Numbered from the stretch's first letter, positions 9,845-23,972 are shown. The stretch: DNA of 64,000 bases from Metamycoplasma cloacale (GCF_900660735.1 NZ_LR215049.1:434001-498000); one strand, 5' to 3'. The notes: generated by a model not told the origin, from the letters alone. Program-made: numbers and translations.

Positions 9845-10090
9845 TTAACGGCAATAATGGACAGAACTTGTAAATTGCATTGGTTCAACTGATTGATCTC
9901 ATTTATATGAAAAATCTTTAGTTTTAATTTCCGCTTTTGCTGAAGTTAATGATTTAATAGCACCAATAATTGATGAAACAATTGATATTCCGGTTGGAAT
10001 AAAACTTAAAATAGAACTAATTGTTGTTGCTGCAAAACCTGCTTGAATATCTCTTTTCTTTTCATTACTTAAAATTTTTAAATTATGCAT
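9845..10090 (-). CDS. small peptide with double-glycine-like leader (bacteriocin-like candidate)
   Basis: An 81-residue product preceded by a near-perfect Shine-Dalgarno AAAGGAGG, unusually close (3 bases) to the ATG. The N-terminus MHNLKILSNEKKRDIQAG fits the spacing of the class II bacteriocin leader pattern L-S-x-E-x-x-x-x-I-x-(G/A)-G, with Ala replacing the first Gly. After it comes a glycine- and serine-rich hydrophobic stretch of about 30 residues (FAATTISSILSFIPTG onward), then a polar tail with one Trp (TGA) and a single Cys, ending HYCR. No peptidase-type ABC transporter or immunity gene is adjacent. It could instead be a small membrane peptide of other use. The family assignment is inference. 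Confidence 0.6.
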
Positions 10091-10162
10091 TTTCCTCCTT
10101 TAATTTCAATGATAAATATAAACATATTTTTGAAAATGAAAATAGGAAAAATTTAGGAAACT

Positions 10163-10182
10163 AATACTATTTTTATAGTATT
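10163..10182. repeat. inverted repeat between divergent genes
   Basis: AATACTAT-TTTT-ATAGTATT is a perfect 8-bp stem with a four-base loop between the small peptide gene and the ATP synthase operon. The plus strand continues AAAAATAC, so it is not a good terminator in that direction; on the minus strand it lies upstream of the peptide gene. Could be an operator for either gene. Confidence 0.4.
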
Positions 10183-10213
10183 AAAAATACAATAACATAA
10201 ATTTAAAAAGGTT

Positions 10214-10240
10214 TATAATTAAAAAGGTTATTTTATAACC
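10214..10240 (+). promoter_or_regulatory. ATP synthase operon promoter with 5' hairpin
   Basis: TATAAT at 10214-10219 is a consensus -10 box. About seven bases later the transcript would open with GGTTAT-TTT-ATAACC (10226-10240), a perfect 6-bp hairpin at or next to the 5' end. Such 5' hairpins can stabilise mRNA, which would suit a nine-gene operon. No clear -35 box was seen. Confidence 0.6.
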
Positions 10241-10251
10241 GTGAGTTTAAT

Positions 10252-10707
10252 ATGAAAAACATTTTCAATAAAAATCTATTAATTTGATATCTATTATTAA
10301 ATATTTTCGCAATTTTGATATATACATCAATTGCAAAAATTAACGTTTCATTAATAGCCGGCTATTTCGCTGGCTTGTTTGCTGTTATTTTTATAGTTTT
10401 AATGTTCTTAATAATCAGAAAATCTCTATATAAAAAGAATTTAGAAAAACAAATAAAAACAACCAAAACAATTTTGATTCTATTTATTGTTTTAATAAAC
10501 ATCTTAAAATTCGGAATTATTAGCATTTTTATTGGTTTAAACTATTATATAAAAAATCATTATTCACTAGATACTAACATTGGTTTGTACCCGTTTAATA
10601 TGATTACTTTTACAACACCATATTTATTGTTCTTAATTAGTGTTGTATTCGTCGTAATTCAAGAACACATCTATAAATCAAATTATCAGAAAGGATTATA
10701 TGGATAA
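10252..10707 (+). CDS. ATP synthase I-like membrane protein
   Basis: First gene of the ATP synthase operon; 151 residues with four hydrophobic segments (about 9-24, 31-53, 70-95 and 112-138) and a basic loop KKNLEKQIKTTK between the second and third. Mycoplasma atp operons usually begin with a small membrane protein in this place, considered a counterpart of AtpI, which helps c-ring assembly. Sequence similarity to AtpI is not obvious by eye, so the call leans on position and topology. Its last 8 bases overlap the atpB start. Confidence 0.65.
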
Positions 10708-11512
10708 AATTATTGGAAATATTAGTAGTTTTGGTCCGAATGAAGTAACAAAGAATCATATTTTCACTTTGATAGCTTTAGTATTTATTGTTTTTATACT
10801 TTCAATATTAATTTATATTGCAGTTAAAAAACAAAAGGTTGATAAGGCACCAAATGTTGGAATTATTATTGTTGAATCACTAATTACTACAGCAGACGAT
10901 TTCGCCAATGACTTACATGAAAATCGTTTACAAAAAGCCAACCCATATTTTATAAGTATTTTTATCTTTATGTTTTTCGGAAATTTACTTTCACTATTTG
11001 GTTTGGAACCTGTTGGTTCTTCATTATCTGTAGTATTAGCTGCAACAATGGTTACTTGAATTACTACATTTATCATTGGAATTATTTACCAAAAAATTAA
11101 ATTCCTATTGAAATATTTAAACCCACTTGAAATTGCCGGTAGTACATCACCATTAATTTCATTAACATTCCGTATGTTTGGAAACATCGTTGGTGGAATA
11201 GTATTAATTACTTTATTTCACACAGTTTTAAATACCATTTGAGTGAAATGAATCATTAAAGTGGCAGATGATCATCCCGGAGCTATAATTAATCCATTCG
11301 GAATATTATTAACACCATTTTTAAATTTATATTTTGATATTTTCGCTGGAGCAATTCAAGCTTTTGTCTTTATGATACTAACTGTCTCATATTGGTCACA
11401 GACAAGTGAAGTTGATGTCAAAGAAAAACACAAGAAAAAAATTAAAGAATGAAAATCAGAAATCATTAAAAAACGTCAAGAACGTTTACAAAAGAAAACA
11501 CAATTAACTTAA
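10700..11512 (+). CDS. atpB: ATP synthase Fo subunit a
   Basis: Membrane subunit that forms the proton half-channels against the c-ring. The 270-residue product has five to six membrane segments. The essential arginine is present as R158 in LTFRMFGNIVGG, and the final helix contains AGAIQAFVFMILT. Trp at 120 is TGA. The C-terminal 35 residues are a basic cytoplasmic tail (KKKIKEWKSEIIKKRQ). It overlaps the preceding gene by 8 bases and is followed after 15 bases by atpE. Confidence 0.95.
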
Positions 11513-11527
11513 TTTAAGGAGTAAAAC

Positions 11528-11824
11528 ATGGAAAATTTAAATAATGTTATTAATTTATTTAACAAAGAAAAAATTAAAGGTGTAGAAGAAACTGGTGCAT
11601 CACTAGCTTATGGACTAACAATGGTGGGTGCTGGTTTAGCAATTATGGGTGCTGGTTTAGCATCAATCGGTCAAGGTTTTGCAGTAGCAAAAGCAGTTGA
11701 AGCAATTGGTAGAAACCCAGAAGCACTATCAAAAATACGTTCTCTATTACTAATTGGTCTTGCTATCGTTGAAACGGCATCAATTTATTCATTCATCGTT
11801 GCATTACTATTAATCTTCGTTTAA
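11528..11824 (+). CDS. atpE: ATP synthase Fo subunit c
   Basis: Hairpin proteolipid of the rotor ring. The 98-residue product has a 23-residue N-terminal polar extension, a glycine-rich first helix (GLTMVGAGLAIMGAGLA), the polar loop R62-N-P-E-A66, and a second helix with the proton-carrying carboxylate E82 in AIVETASIY. The residue is Glu, as in other Firmicute relatives. TTAAGGAG precedes the start. Confidence 0.95.
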   Translation: MENLNNVINLFNKEKIKGVEETGASLAYGLTMVGAGLAIMGAGLASIGQGFAVAKAVEAIGRNPEALSKIRSLLLIGLAIVETASIYSFIVALLLIFV

Positions 11825-11833
11825 AAAACTAAA

Positions 11834-12352
11834 ATGAAAAATCTGAATATTTCAGAAGAGATTTCTAAAACATTTGATGGTTTATCATTTAACTGACCTT
11901 ACTTTGTGTTTTCACTATTAACACTTGGTGTGGTTGTACTAATGATTACTTTACTTGTTTATAAACCTCTTAAAAAGATGTTAAAAAAACGTAAAGAATT
12001 TATCCAAAACAATATCGACGAATCAATTAAAGCTAAAGAAGATGCTTTAAAAATTCGCGAAGAAATTGATGGAAAAATAATTCAAGCAACTAACCATGCA
12101 ACTGAAATTTTAAATAACGCTCGTTCAGAAAGTGAAAAAATCGTTACTATAGGAGCAAATGAAGCAAATAAAAAAGCTGAATTGATTCTAGAACAAGCAA
12201 ACGTTATGATTGCAAAACGTAATGAAGAATTTGAAAAAGAGCAAAGAAAAATAATTATGGAAAGTGCTGTTGAAATTGCTAAAAAGATTCTAAAAAGAGA
12301 AATCAAAGATAAAGATAATTTAAAAATGATTGACGAAGTTTTAAATAAATAA
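11834..12352 (+). CDS. atpF: ATP synthase Fo subunit b
   Basis: Peripheral stalk subunit. 172 residues: one membrane helix at about 22-45 (YFVFSLLTLGVVVLMITLLV) followed by a long charged helix with the typical register KKMLKKRKEFIQNNIDES. It has no lipobox cysteine at the N-terminus, unlike the lipoprotein-type b subunit of some mycoplasmas. Trp 21 is TGA. The next gene starts 2 bases after the stop. Confidence 0.92.
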
Positions 12353-12354
12353 TT

Positions 12355-12894
12355 ATGAAAGAACTTAACGACATAATATACAACTGATCATTTGCTCTCT
12401 TTGATTTAGCAAATGAAAAAGATGTGCTAGAAACAATAACTGAACAAGTTGTTGAAATCAATCAAACATTAAAGAAAAATAAAGATTATTTATCAATTCT
12501 AAATTCATATGTTATTGATTTAAAGACTAAATATCAATATATTGATGAAGCTTTTAGTTTTTATCATGAATACATAGTGAATATTATTAAATTAGTTGCA
12601 AAAGCAAACATTGGTAAATATTTAATTAATATTTTTCATAAATTTATTGAATTATCTAATCAAAAAATGAATATTACTCATGGAGTAATTTACACAGCAA
12701 CTGAATTACAAGAAAAACAAATTCAAGAATTTGAAACAAAATTATCAAAGAAACTAAACAAAAAGGTTGTTTTAATCAACAAAATTGATGAAAGCTTAAT
12801 TGCTGGAATCAAAATTAAAATTGGAGATTACGTAATTGAAAATTCAATTATTGATCAAATTAACAAATTAAAACAATACATCAACAATAAATAA
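12355..12894 (+). CDS. atpH: ATP synthase F1 subunit delta
   Basis: Joins the peripheral stalk to the F1 head. The 179-residue product is helical in the first two thirds and ends with the recognisable beta segment [20 protein letters not shown] followed by [18 protein letters not shown], the best-kept part of the delta family. N-terminal similarity is weak, which is usual. It lies between b and alpha as in the standard operon order. Confidence 0.92.
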
Positions 12895-12910
12895 AACGAA
12901 AGGAGGATTT

Positions 12911-14472
12911 ATGGCAATCAAACCAAATGATTTATCAGCAATCATTAAATCACAAATTAGAGATTTTAATGAATCAATTACATTTGATGAAACCGGTAAG
13001 GTTATTACCGTTGGAGATGGAATTGCATTAGTAAGTGGTTTAAATAATGTTCAATACGGTGAATTAGTTAAATTTGAAGGCGGTAGTCTTGGAATGGCAC
13101 TAAATTTAGAAGAAGACCTAGTTGGTGTTGTTGTAATGGGAGATGATCGTAACATCGTTGAAGGTGAATTAGTTGCACGTACTCACGAAGTTATTTCTAC
13201 TCCAGTTGGTGATAAACTACTTGGACGTGTCGTTAATGCCTTAGCTAAACCAATTGATGGTAAAGGTAAAATTGAATACGATATCACTTCACCAATTTTT
13301 AAAATTGCACCTGGTGTTATGACAAGAGAGTCAGTTAACGAACCTCTACACACAGGAATTTTAGCAATTGATGCAATGATTCCAATCGGTAAAGGTCAAC
13401 GTGAATTAATCATCGGAGATAGACAAACAGGAAAAACATCAATCGCAATCGATACTATTGTTAACCAAAAGGGTCGTGATGTACGTTGTATCTACGTAGC
13501 GATTGGTCAAAAATCATCAACCATTTCACAAATAGTTGATAACCTAAATAAACACGATGCATTAAAATACACAACAATTATTTCAGCGTCAGCTTCAGAA
13601 CCAGCTCCTTTACAATATATCGCACCATATACAGGAGTAACAATTGCAGAAGAATGAATGGCAAAAGGTAAGGATGTTTTAATAGTATATGACGATCTAT
13701 CTAAACATGCTGTTGCTTATCGTACATTATCACTTCTTCTACGTCGTCCACCAGGACGTGAAGCATATCCGGGGGATGTCTTCTATCTTCACTCACAATT
13801 GCTAGAAAGAGCTGCTAAATTAAATAAGGAACACGGTGGCGGTTCTATTACAGCTCTACCGATTATCGAAACACAAGCAGAAGATATTTCAGCATATATC
13901 CCAACTAATGTTATTTCAATTACAGATGGACAAATTTTCACTAAAGAATCAATATTCAACTCAGGTCAAAGACCAGCTATTGATATTGGTTATTCAGTTA
14001 GTCGGGTAGGATCTGCTGCTCAAACTAAATTAATGAAGAAAGTTGTTTCAAGCTTAAAATTAGAATTAGCGCAATATAATGAAATGCTAGCATTTGCTCA
14101 ATTCGGAAGTGATTTAGACCAAAACACAAGAAACGTTCTAGAACACGGCGCAAAAGTATATGAACTATTGAAACAACCTCAATATTCACCTTATTCATTG
14201 ACCGAACAAATCTTGATTCTATTCTGCAGTAAATATCGTTTAATCAATCCAATACCAAAAGAAGAAATAATCCATTACATTAAGGAATTACTAAAATTCT
14301 TTAAAAAGAATGCCAATGCAATTAAAGTTGCTACTGAATTAAAAAAAGCAAGCGATTGAAGCGAAACTTTAATTGAAGAATTATGAGAACAAATTAATAA
14401 TTTTAATAAAGAGTTTATCGTTACAATTCCTAAATACAAATCAGAATTACATCTAGAAGTTCCTGAATTACC

Positions 14473-14494
<22 letters not shown>
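12911..14494 (+). CDS. atpA: ATP synthase F1 subunit alpha
   Basis: Non-catalytic nucleotide-binding subunit of the alpha3-beta3 head. 527 residues; Walker A is GDRQTGKT (169-176), and the alpha signature with the arginine finger is [11 protein letters not shown] (R365). [14 protein letters not shown] is also diagnostic. Four tryptophans are TGA, splitting the frame under the standard code. AAAGGAGG precedes the ATG. The last 22 bases overlap the atpG start, so gamma translation is probably coupled. Confidence 0.97.
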
Positions 14495-16836
<2,342 letters not shown>

Positions 16837-16837
<1 letters not shown>

Positions 16838-17199
16838 TGACTTCAAATCAAATACACGTAATAATTAGTACTCCACATGGTATTTATTTAGATCAAAAGG
16901 CTAATATTGTTACTTTTAGAACAACAGAAGGTGAAATTGGATTAATGGCAGGCGCAACCTCATTTATGGCTGCTGTAATTCCTTCAATTATCCAAATCAA
17001 TTGAAGTAATGCTTCTGATCATTTCAAACTGTATGTCGGAAATGGAATAGTTCAATTTCAAAATGATGTATTATCTTTCATCGTAAATGAAGTTTCTGAT
17101 AAACCAATTGAAGAAGCTAAATTAAAACATAATGATGATATTTCAAAATATACAATTATTGAAGAAGTTAAAATCAAGAAAAACTTAGTTCAAAAGTAA
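16837..17199 (+). CDS. atpC: ATP synthase F1 subunit epsilon
   Basis: Last gene of the operon; the epsilon subunit regulates rotation. 120 residues with the beta-sandwich pattern VIISTPHGIYL, the conserved TTEGEIGLMAGATSFMA (related to the usual GEIGILPGH block), and LKLYVGNGIVQF. The C-terminal helical part is short and basic. Starts on the atpD stop and ends before a strong hairpin. Confidence 0.93.
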
Positions 17200-17210
17200 A
17201 CAACCTTATA

Positions 17211-17242
17211 ACGTACATTTATTAAATGTGCGTTTTTATTTG
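17211..17242 (+). terminator. ATP synthase operon terminator
   Basis: ACGTACATTTA pairs with TAAATGTGCGT (one G-U pair), immediately followed by TTTTTATTT. It lies 12 bases after the atpC stop. Confidence 0.88.
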
Positions 17243-17268
17243 TGTAAAATATAAATTGGAGGGGGATA

Positions 17269-19125
17269 TTGAAGAAAATAAATTTAAATTTAATGTTTTT
17301 ATGTTTGCCAGCATTAATTCCGCAAACAATAATTAGTGCGAAAACAAATAATAGTAATTCAGAAGAAGAAGAAGTTGATTTTAGAGCTAATAAAAATCCA
17401 GCAAATGATGGTACTTGCTGAATGAATGATGACTTTGGTGGACATAGTTATAATGGATGCGACAATAATGATAATGACAACAAAGAAATAAATGATAGCA
17501 GAAAAGAAGATATAGCTAAAAACAATAATAAAAAATGAACCAAAAGCAATGGTTTGGGAGATGATAAAATATACGTAGATTTTAACAATTGAGATTTACA
17601 ATTCAATTTAAAATATAGTAATAGCGTTTATTTTAATACCACAACTATAGAACATTTTTCTAAAAAAGACTATGAATTAAAACCATTATACGATTTATTA
17701 ACTTTAATAATATCAAGAAAAGATTCATATACATACTGTTTCTTAACTTTTGACATGATATATCGAAATCTTTTAATATCCTTTGTAAAAAACGAAACCG
17801 CTTGACTTAAAACGTCTACATTGGAAAATAAGAAAAAATATCATCAATCAGGAATAAGATTATTTTTTTACATAATGAATATATTTGAAAGTGATCCATT
17901 ATTTGAAATTAATGTCCCTTTTTGATTTAAAATATTTTTCGAATCTATTAACATATATTATGATGAGGAAATTCTAAACAATTTAATAATAAAGAATTCT
18001 CATAATATTAATCATTTAAGTTTTAATGAAGATTATGTGGTTTCAAATATTAAACCAAGAACCATTGATATTGAGAATCAAAAAGAATTCTGGGAATTAA
18101 AAAAAGAATTAAATAACGATTTCTATAAAAATTTTGCTATCAATTCCAATTTAGCTAAATTTTTAGAATTAAGTGGAAAAATAGTCGAAAAAGCAATACC
18201 AATACCAATAAATGTTTTTTCTATATATTCTATAACAAAAGAATTATTGTTAAGTTTAAATGCTCTATTAGGAGAAGATTGAACTTCAGCTTGGCAAACA
18301 AACAGAATAAATTATTATATAAATTTCAAATATAAGGATAATTGAAAATTAGGCGATTGAAATCCGAGAAATAAAAAATTAAGAGAATATTTCAAGACAC
18401 TTGATAGAATATTGAATCAAGCTGATAACAATGAATCGCTTAATATAAATGATTTATTGATCTTACTCGGTTCTACAGCAGTTCACTATAGAACAAAAAT
18501 AAATTTTTTTGACAAAATAATTGAACATATATGAATGAAAAACAAACATGAATTTAGTAAAAATGGGTCAGAACTATATAATAAAATTAAAAATAAAATT
18601 TTTAAAAATGAAGCAATTGAAAATGCTAATTTCAGAATTGATTGTTTAAATTTCTTACCAAAACCACAATTATTAAATAATGGTTTCATTATTCAAAATA
18701 AAAACATTAAATATACTTGAATTTCTTACTATGCAGCATATTTAAACGGAGATATCTTAATTGATAAAATGAATGATAAATTAACATGATTTAGTGATGA
18801 AATTTTATATTTGTTAAATTGTTCAGACATGGCTATTTGAAAAGGCGCTTTTGTTAAAAATCTAAATGATAATAATTATAGAGTTTTTAACAATGATTTT
18901 CAAAATAACCAATGACGAAGAAATGTTTATTTTGCCACAAGAGATATCGCTGCACCTCCAATATTATTTCTAAATACTTTCTACAAAGATGAACTATTTA
19001 AACAACTATACAATGAACATAAGAAAGAACCCGACAGAAAAAAAATAATTTTAAAATATGATGCTATTAATAAAACTGTTTTTATTATCGACAATGAAAA
19101 TTCGCCCATTAGTAAAGGATGATAA
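17269..19125 (+). CDS. secreted protein of an unrecognised three-gene cassette, TTG start
   Basis: A 618-residue protein that I do not recognise. The start is taken as TTG at 17269 because a very strong ribosome-binding site (GGAGGGGGATA) sits directly before it and the product then opens with a clean signal peptide: basic LKKIN, hydrophobic core LMFLCLPALIPQTIISA, likely cleavage after ISA. There is no lipobox cysteine. Next come an acidic, Asn-rich linker with two Cys (GTCW and YNGCD, about 25 apart) and then a mixed globular region with many aromatic residues and about 18 Trp encoded by TGA. The stop overlaps the next start (TAATG). The first ATG gives a much shorter product and loses the signal. 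Confidence 0.75.
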
Positions 19126-20309
19126 TGAGAAATATAAAATTTAAATGATTTATAAATAAAATATGGTTTTTTATATTAACATTTCAAATCTTTCATATTA
19201 CAGATTTATTGTATGTTGGCTTAACCCGAAAAAATAACTTTACAATTAATAATGTTTTAATACATTCACTACCTTTTTTTCTAATTAATTTAATCACAAT
19301 ACTTGTAATGTGACTTTTAGCATATAAACAACCAAGAACATATTTGTGAGCAAATAAAATTCAAGAAAATTCTATTTCTAGTTTAAATTTCTTTATTTAC
19401 GAAAAAAAACTTTCATTTAAAACGAATAAAGATATTAATAATTTATATTTAAGTTCTGTTGAAAAAATTTGAAACAAGAAACTTCAAAAAATTTCTAACG
19501 AACGTTTAAAAAACAAAAATATTATTGATGTTTTTTATGTTTATTATATACATTGAATATCATGAGTTAATTTATTAATAAATTTTATTAATTTTGTAAT
19601 AATTTTTCAATTTATAGATAAATACATATCAAAGTTAAATGATAGATTATCAAATGATTTAAAAGAAATGACATTAATAATATATATTACTATCTTTATA
19701 TTTTATATGTTTAATATATTATCTTCTTCGATTTTTTTCACTCAAGAAGTTCAAGATATTCAAAAAATAATTAATAATGCTGATATATTAAATAAACATG
19801 CAAATAATGAGCAATTAAAAGATTTTGTTTTACTGAATGCGATTTCATATATTCCAAATACAAGAAAATCATTTTACTCAGTATTCAAATGATTAGAGCA
19901 TTGACCTGCGGTAATAAAAAAAATAGTTTTATTATTAATAGAACCATCCAATATTTTAATCGACAAACTATTTATTCTTATTGAAAAATTCAAATCTTCT
20001 AACAATCCAAATATAACTATTCATAATCCTTCAAACAATCTTTTAACTTTATTAGAAAAGAATAAATTTGAACTAGAAAATAAAAATGATAAGGTTACAA
20101 TATTCTTTAAAAAAGAAAAAGTTGAATATCCAGAATTATTTAAACTGATTCATAATGAAAGAAATTTACAAATAACAACAAATGATATATATTTCGAAAA
20201 GTTTTTAAACATTGTTCTTAAAGAAATTTATAACTCATCAATTGAAAAATTAAATTATAAAATAGTAGTTGAAAATAAATTAGACTGACAAGCATTTGAT
20301 TATTTATAA
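19125..20309 (+). CDS. membrane protein, paralogue 1 of the cassette
   Basis: A 394-residue protein of unknown function. Hydrophobic segments lie near residues 12-33, 43-66, 140-170 and 185-208; after them a soluble domain of about 170 residues begins with LKDFVLLNAISYIPNT and ends with LDWQAF. That domain matches the C-terminal domain of the next gene along its whole length (FVLLNAISY.P.T; NP..TI.NP.N.L; VEYPELFK.I.NE; TND.YF..F..IVLKEIY.SS). Starts on the stop of the secreted-protein gene, so the genes are surely co-transcribed. No known transporter or enzyme motif was found. Confidence 0.75.
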
Positions 20310-20318
20310 AAAGGAAAG

Positions 20319-21521
20319 ATGATGAACAAAAATATCCATAAATTTAATTTAAATACATTAATATATTCTATCCTTTCTTTTGGTATATTTTCATTCATTG
20401 AGTTCATATTATTATTTATTACGATTAACGTATTACCTTTAAGTCAAATATATAAAATCATTATATTATCATTTCTTACTATCGTTAATCTTTTAATTAT
20501 AATAATTCTATTAACTTGTATTAATGAGAAAAGATTCCCAATTATTGAATATAAGAAAATAAATAAAAATTCAGTTTCCGCTTTGAACTACTATATAAAT
20601 ACAATCAAATCAAATAATGAAAATTACACCAATATTTACACTGATATTACTGATGAAATTTGACAAAAAAAATGTAATTATAATATCAGTTCTAAAAGAA
20701 CATGACAATTAAACCTTGTAAATATATTGCTAGTATGTTGGTTCGCTTGGATACAAACCATTATATTACTAACAATATATATTTCTTTATTGTTAGCCCC
20801 ATTGAAACATACATCTTCACTAAAAGAACCAATATTTATAATAGGAATTTCTTCAACCGTATTTTATCTGATTAGTGCCTTAATTACTACAACAATATTT
20901 TTTGTAAAAATTAAAAATAGAAAATTAACTATAACAAACTATAATCTATTAAACAACAATGTAAATACGGATGAACTTGAGAAATATATACTGTTAAATG
21001 CAATTTCTTATCTCCCACAAACTAAACATCAATTATGTGCGAAAATTAATTTCACTAATACTGTTAAAAGTTCAATCGCATTGAATGTTTTAACATTTGC
21101 TGACCCGAAAATTATTTTTGATATAAATCTATATAAAATCAATGAAAATTTTAGCAATTCAAAAAATCCTATTGTTACCATAACAAATCCAACAAATGAA
21201 TTAATAATCAAACTAGAAAATTCAGGTTTATATTTAATTAAAAATAATGATGAGATTCAAATTACATTTAATAAAAACCACGTTGAATACCCGAAATTAT
21301 TTAAAATCATTTATAATGAATACAATTTAAATATAAGTACTAATGACAAATATTTTAGTCAGTTCTATTCAATAGTATTAAAAGAAATTTACAAAAGTTC
21401 TTTAGAAGAAAAGAAATGTAATATATCAATTAAAAATCAACTTCAATGACAAACACAAAATTATTTTAATAAAATAGTTTTAAAATCAAAAAATATAACT
21501 GGGTGTGATAAACAAAATTAA
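20319..21521 (+). CDS. membrane protein, paralogue 2 of the cassette
   Basis: A 400-residue paralogue of the preceding gene, arising from an old tandem duplication. Membrane segments near residues 15-40, 46-68, 135-160 and 170-200, then the shared soluble domain (LEKYILLNAISYLPQT to NQLQWQTQ). It follows an AAGGAAAG site; ATG at 20319 or 20322 are both possible (MMNK). The two proteins could form a heteromeric membrane complex with the secreted product, which is inference from gene order and co-conservation of the domain. Confidence 0.75.
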
Positions 21522-21567
21522 CATTATTATATAAGGCATTTAAAAAACAACATAAATAATGTATAAG

Positions 21568-21598
21568 AGCATTACATAATGCTGTTTTTTATTTTTTC
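21568..21598 (+). terminator. terminator of the three-gene cassette
   Basis: AGCATTA-CA-TAATGCT forms a tight stem followed by GTTTTTTATTTTTT, 47 bases after the last stop. Confidence 0.85.
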
Positions 21599-21677
21599 TT
21601 TGCATAAATGCAGGTCATTTGCAAAAAAAATATTTAAAAATAAATAAAATTATTTATGAATCGACATAGGAGATTTA

Positions 21678-23963
21678 ATGAAAAACAAGAAAATTTGAAC
21701 ATTATTTTTAGCAATGACAGTTCCAGCTGCAACAGGAGTTATAGCTGCGTCATGTGATAAAACAAAAAATTATGAAGCAGAATTACAACAACTAGCTTCA
21801 AATATAACAGCGGATGTAAATAATAAAGAAACTATTACATCATCAGAAGTAAATAAAGAAGCAATCATTTTAACATACAATACAGAAAAATTGAACGTTA
21901 ATATCGACTCAATTCAAACAGGTAGTGGTAAAGTTACTGTAAATTTAGTTGTTTCTTTAAAAGAAAAAAATGAACTTAAAATTTCAAAAACGATTGAAAT
22001 TACAGGATTTGTCGATCTTGAATATTCAAATGATTATCTAAATTCTGTAATTATGAATATTGAAGCTCTATGCAATGAAAAAGCAAATATTGAACTAAAA
22101 GACGTTACTGAATCTAATATTACTTTTTCAAACTTAAATGAAAAACTATATCAAATCAAAGATTTATCAATTGAACATTTAAGTAAAACCAACCAATTAA
22201 AAGTAAATTACAAAATTGGTTACGTCAAAAACGATAAACAAGAATTTATCTCAAGAGAAAAATCAACATTAATTGATGGATTTTTAATTAGCAATGAACA
22301 CATTAATAATTTATTGAATTCATCTGCTACTTCATACACATTAATTGACGTATCAACAGGCATGGAAGCACAACCTAGAACTTTTGAGATTTCATACTTT
22401 GCAATTGACGATGGTACATTTGATTTAAGACTAAACAATGAAGAAATGTTTGTTCCTAATAATTTAGAAGTGTTATTTAAATATGACTTTGATATTAACA
22501 ATGAAACTTTTGATGGAAACAACGTAAAAATGAAAGTTTCATTGAAATACAATGAATATACAACACAAGAAAAAGATCTATTATTAAACCACAATTATTT
22601 AGCAGGAATTAATAAAGATTTTATTGAAAAATACTTACATTTAACACTTGACTATACCGGTAAGGATGAAAAAATTGTAACAGACTTTGTAGTTGATCAA
22701 GCCATTACAGACGCTGATACTATTGCTAAATTTGCTATGAAATTTAGAGTTAACGATCAAGATATCGATGCGACAAGTTATCTTGCAAAATGAGGTTTAT
22801 CAATAACCAAAATAACACCAGTACAAATTAATATCGAAAACAATAACGAAGTTACATTTGATGTTGTTATAACTAATGATGGAACAATAGGCTTGCCAAG
22901 TGAAGAAACTTATGAATTTAAGATCAATAACTTCAAAGCAGTTCCAGAATTAAGCGATGATCAAATTAATGAATTTATTAGCAAATTAAAAGTTGAAACT
23001 AGATTATTTAGTGATGAAATATCATCAAACCTTGACAAAGCAATTCTTTACTACACAGAATCAGGACAAATAGACGATAATGCGGTTGAGGTAACTGATG
23101 AATTACTAGCCCAACACGGAATTAAAAGATATAACAAAGAAAGTATTTATTCTTCAACATGAAACGTTGAAACAAACAAACTAGAAACTACTATTAATAT
23201 TTGAACATCTCAAAGTGAAACTCCAACTGTTTTACAAAACGATATTATTACAGGTGGTCCACAATTTGAAGCATACATTAGTGAATTAAATATTCAAATT
23301 CAAAACAAAGAAACTAAAACAGCTTCAGATATTACTTATCAAGATCTAGGTATAACTATAAAAGCAAATACAGCATTAACAACACCACATGATTTCATAA
23401 TTTATTTAAGCATTAAAACAAATATTAAATCTACTGAAGAAACTGAATTATGAAAACAAGGTAAGAAAACACTTGAATTTGTATTTAGAAATAATATAAC
23501 TGGTCAATTATACAAATACAACAAGGTTATAGAAGGTCTTAAACCTTATGAAGAAGGAAATACTGAATTTGATTTAAAAGCACAAAATAACCAACTTGTT
23601 TCAGGAACATTAGCACCAGAAGCACTTGTAAAAATTGAAGAATTATTTACAGGAGCAACTACAGATGAATATACTAATGGGTATATCAAATATGTAAAAG
23701 AAACAGGCGGTAATATTAAGCTTTTATTTGGACCCTCAAAATCTAAAGCTTCAAATGAATTTATAGGATTAACTTTCGATAGTGATTTTCTAGCAAACTT
23801 TGCGGCATCTAAATTGCTTTTAGCTAAAGAACACTCAAGAGCATCAGGCCAAAAAGCATTCGCAATAACTAGAGAAAGAAATGAACAAGGTACATTTACA
23901 TATAGTATTTACTTCAAACTTTCAGATACTCAAGCAATTCCTTATTCAGTTAAACTAAATTAA
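21678..23963 (+). CDS. large surface lipoprotein
   Basis: 761 residues. The N-terminus MKNKKIWTLFLAMTVPAATG continues to the lipobox IAASC (Cys about residue 26), so the mature protein is lipid-anchored on the outer face. The rest is hydrophilic with alternating beta-like segments and repeated short phrases (for example VNNKE, LKIS, ATSY), and no enzyme motif that I recognise. TAGGAGAT precedes the ATG. Four or five Trp are TGA. It is monocistronic, with a terminator after the stop. Likely a species-specific lipoprotein; ligand unknown. Confidence 0.88.
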
Positions 23964-23972
23964 AGATTAAAA

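Noticed and set aside
17269-21521. Type 3 F1-like ATPase accessory cluster known from mycoplasmas
   Set aside because: That system includes second copies of alpha- and beta-like subunits; no such genes are present, only the standard operon precedes the cassette.
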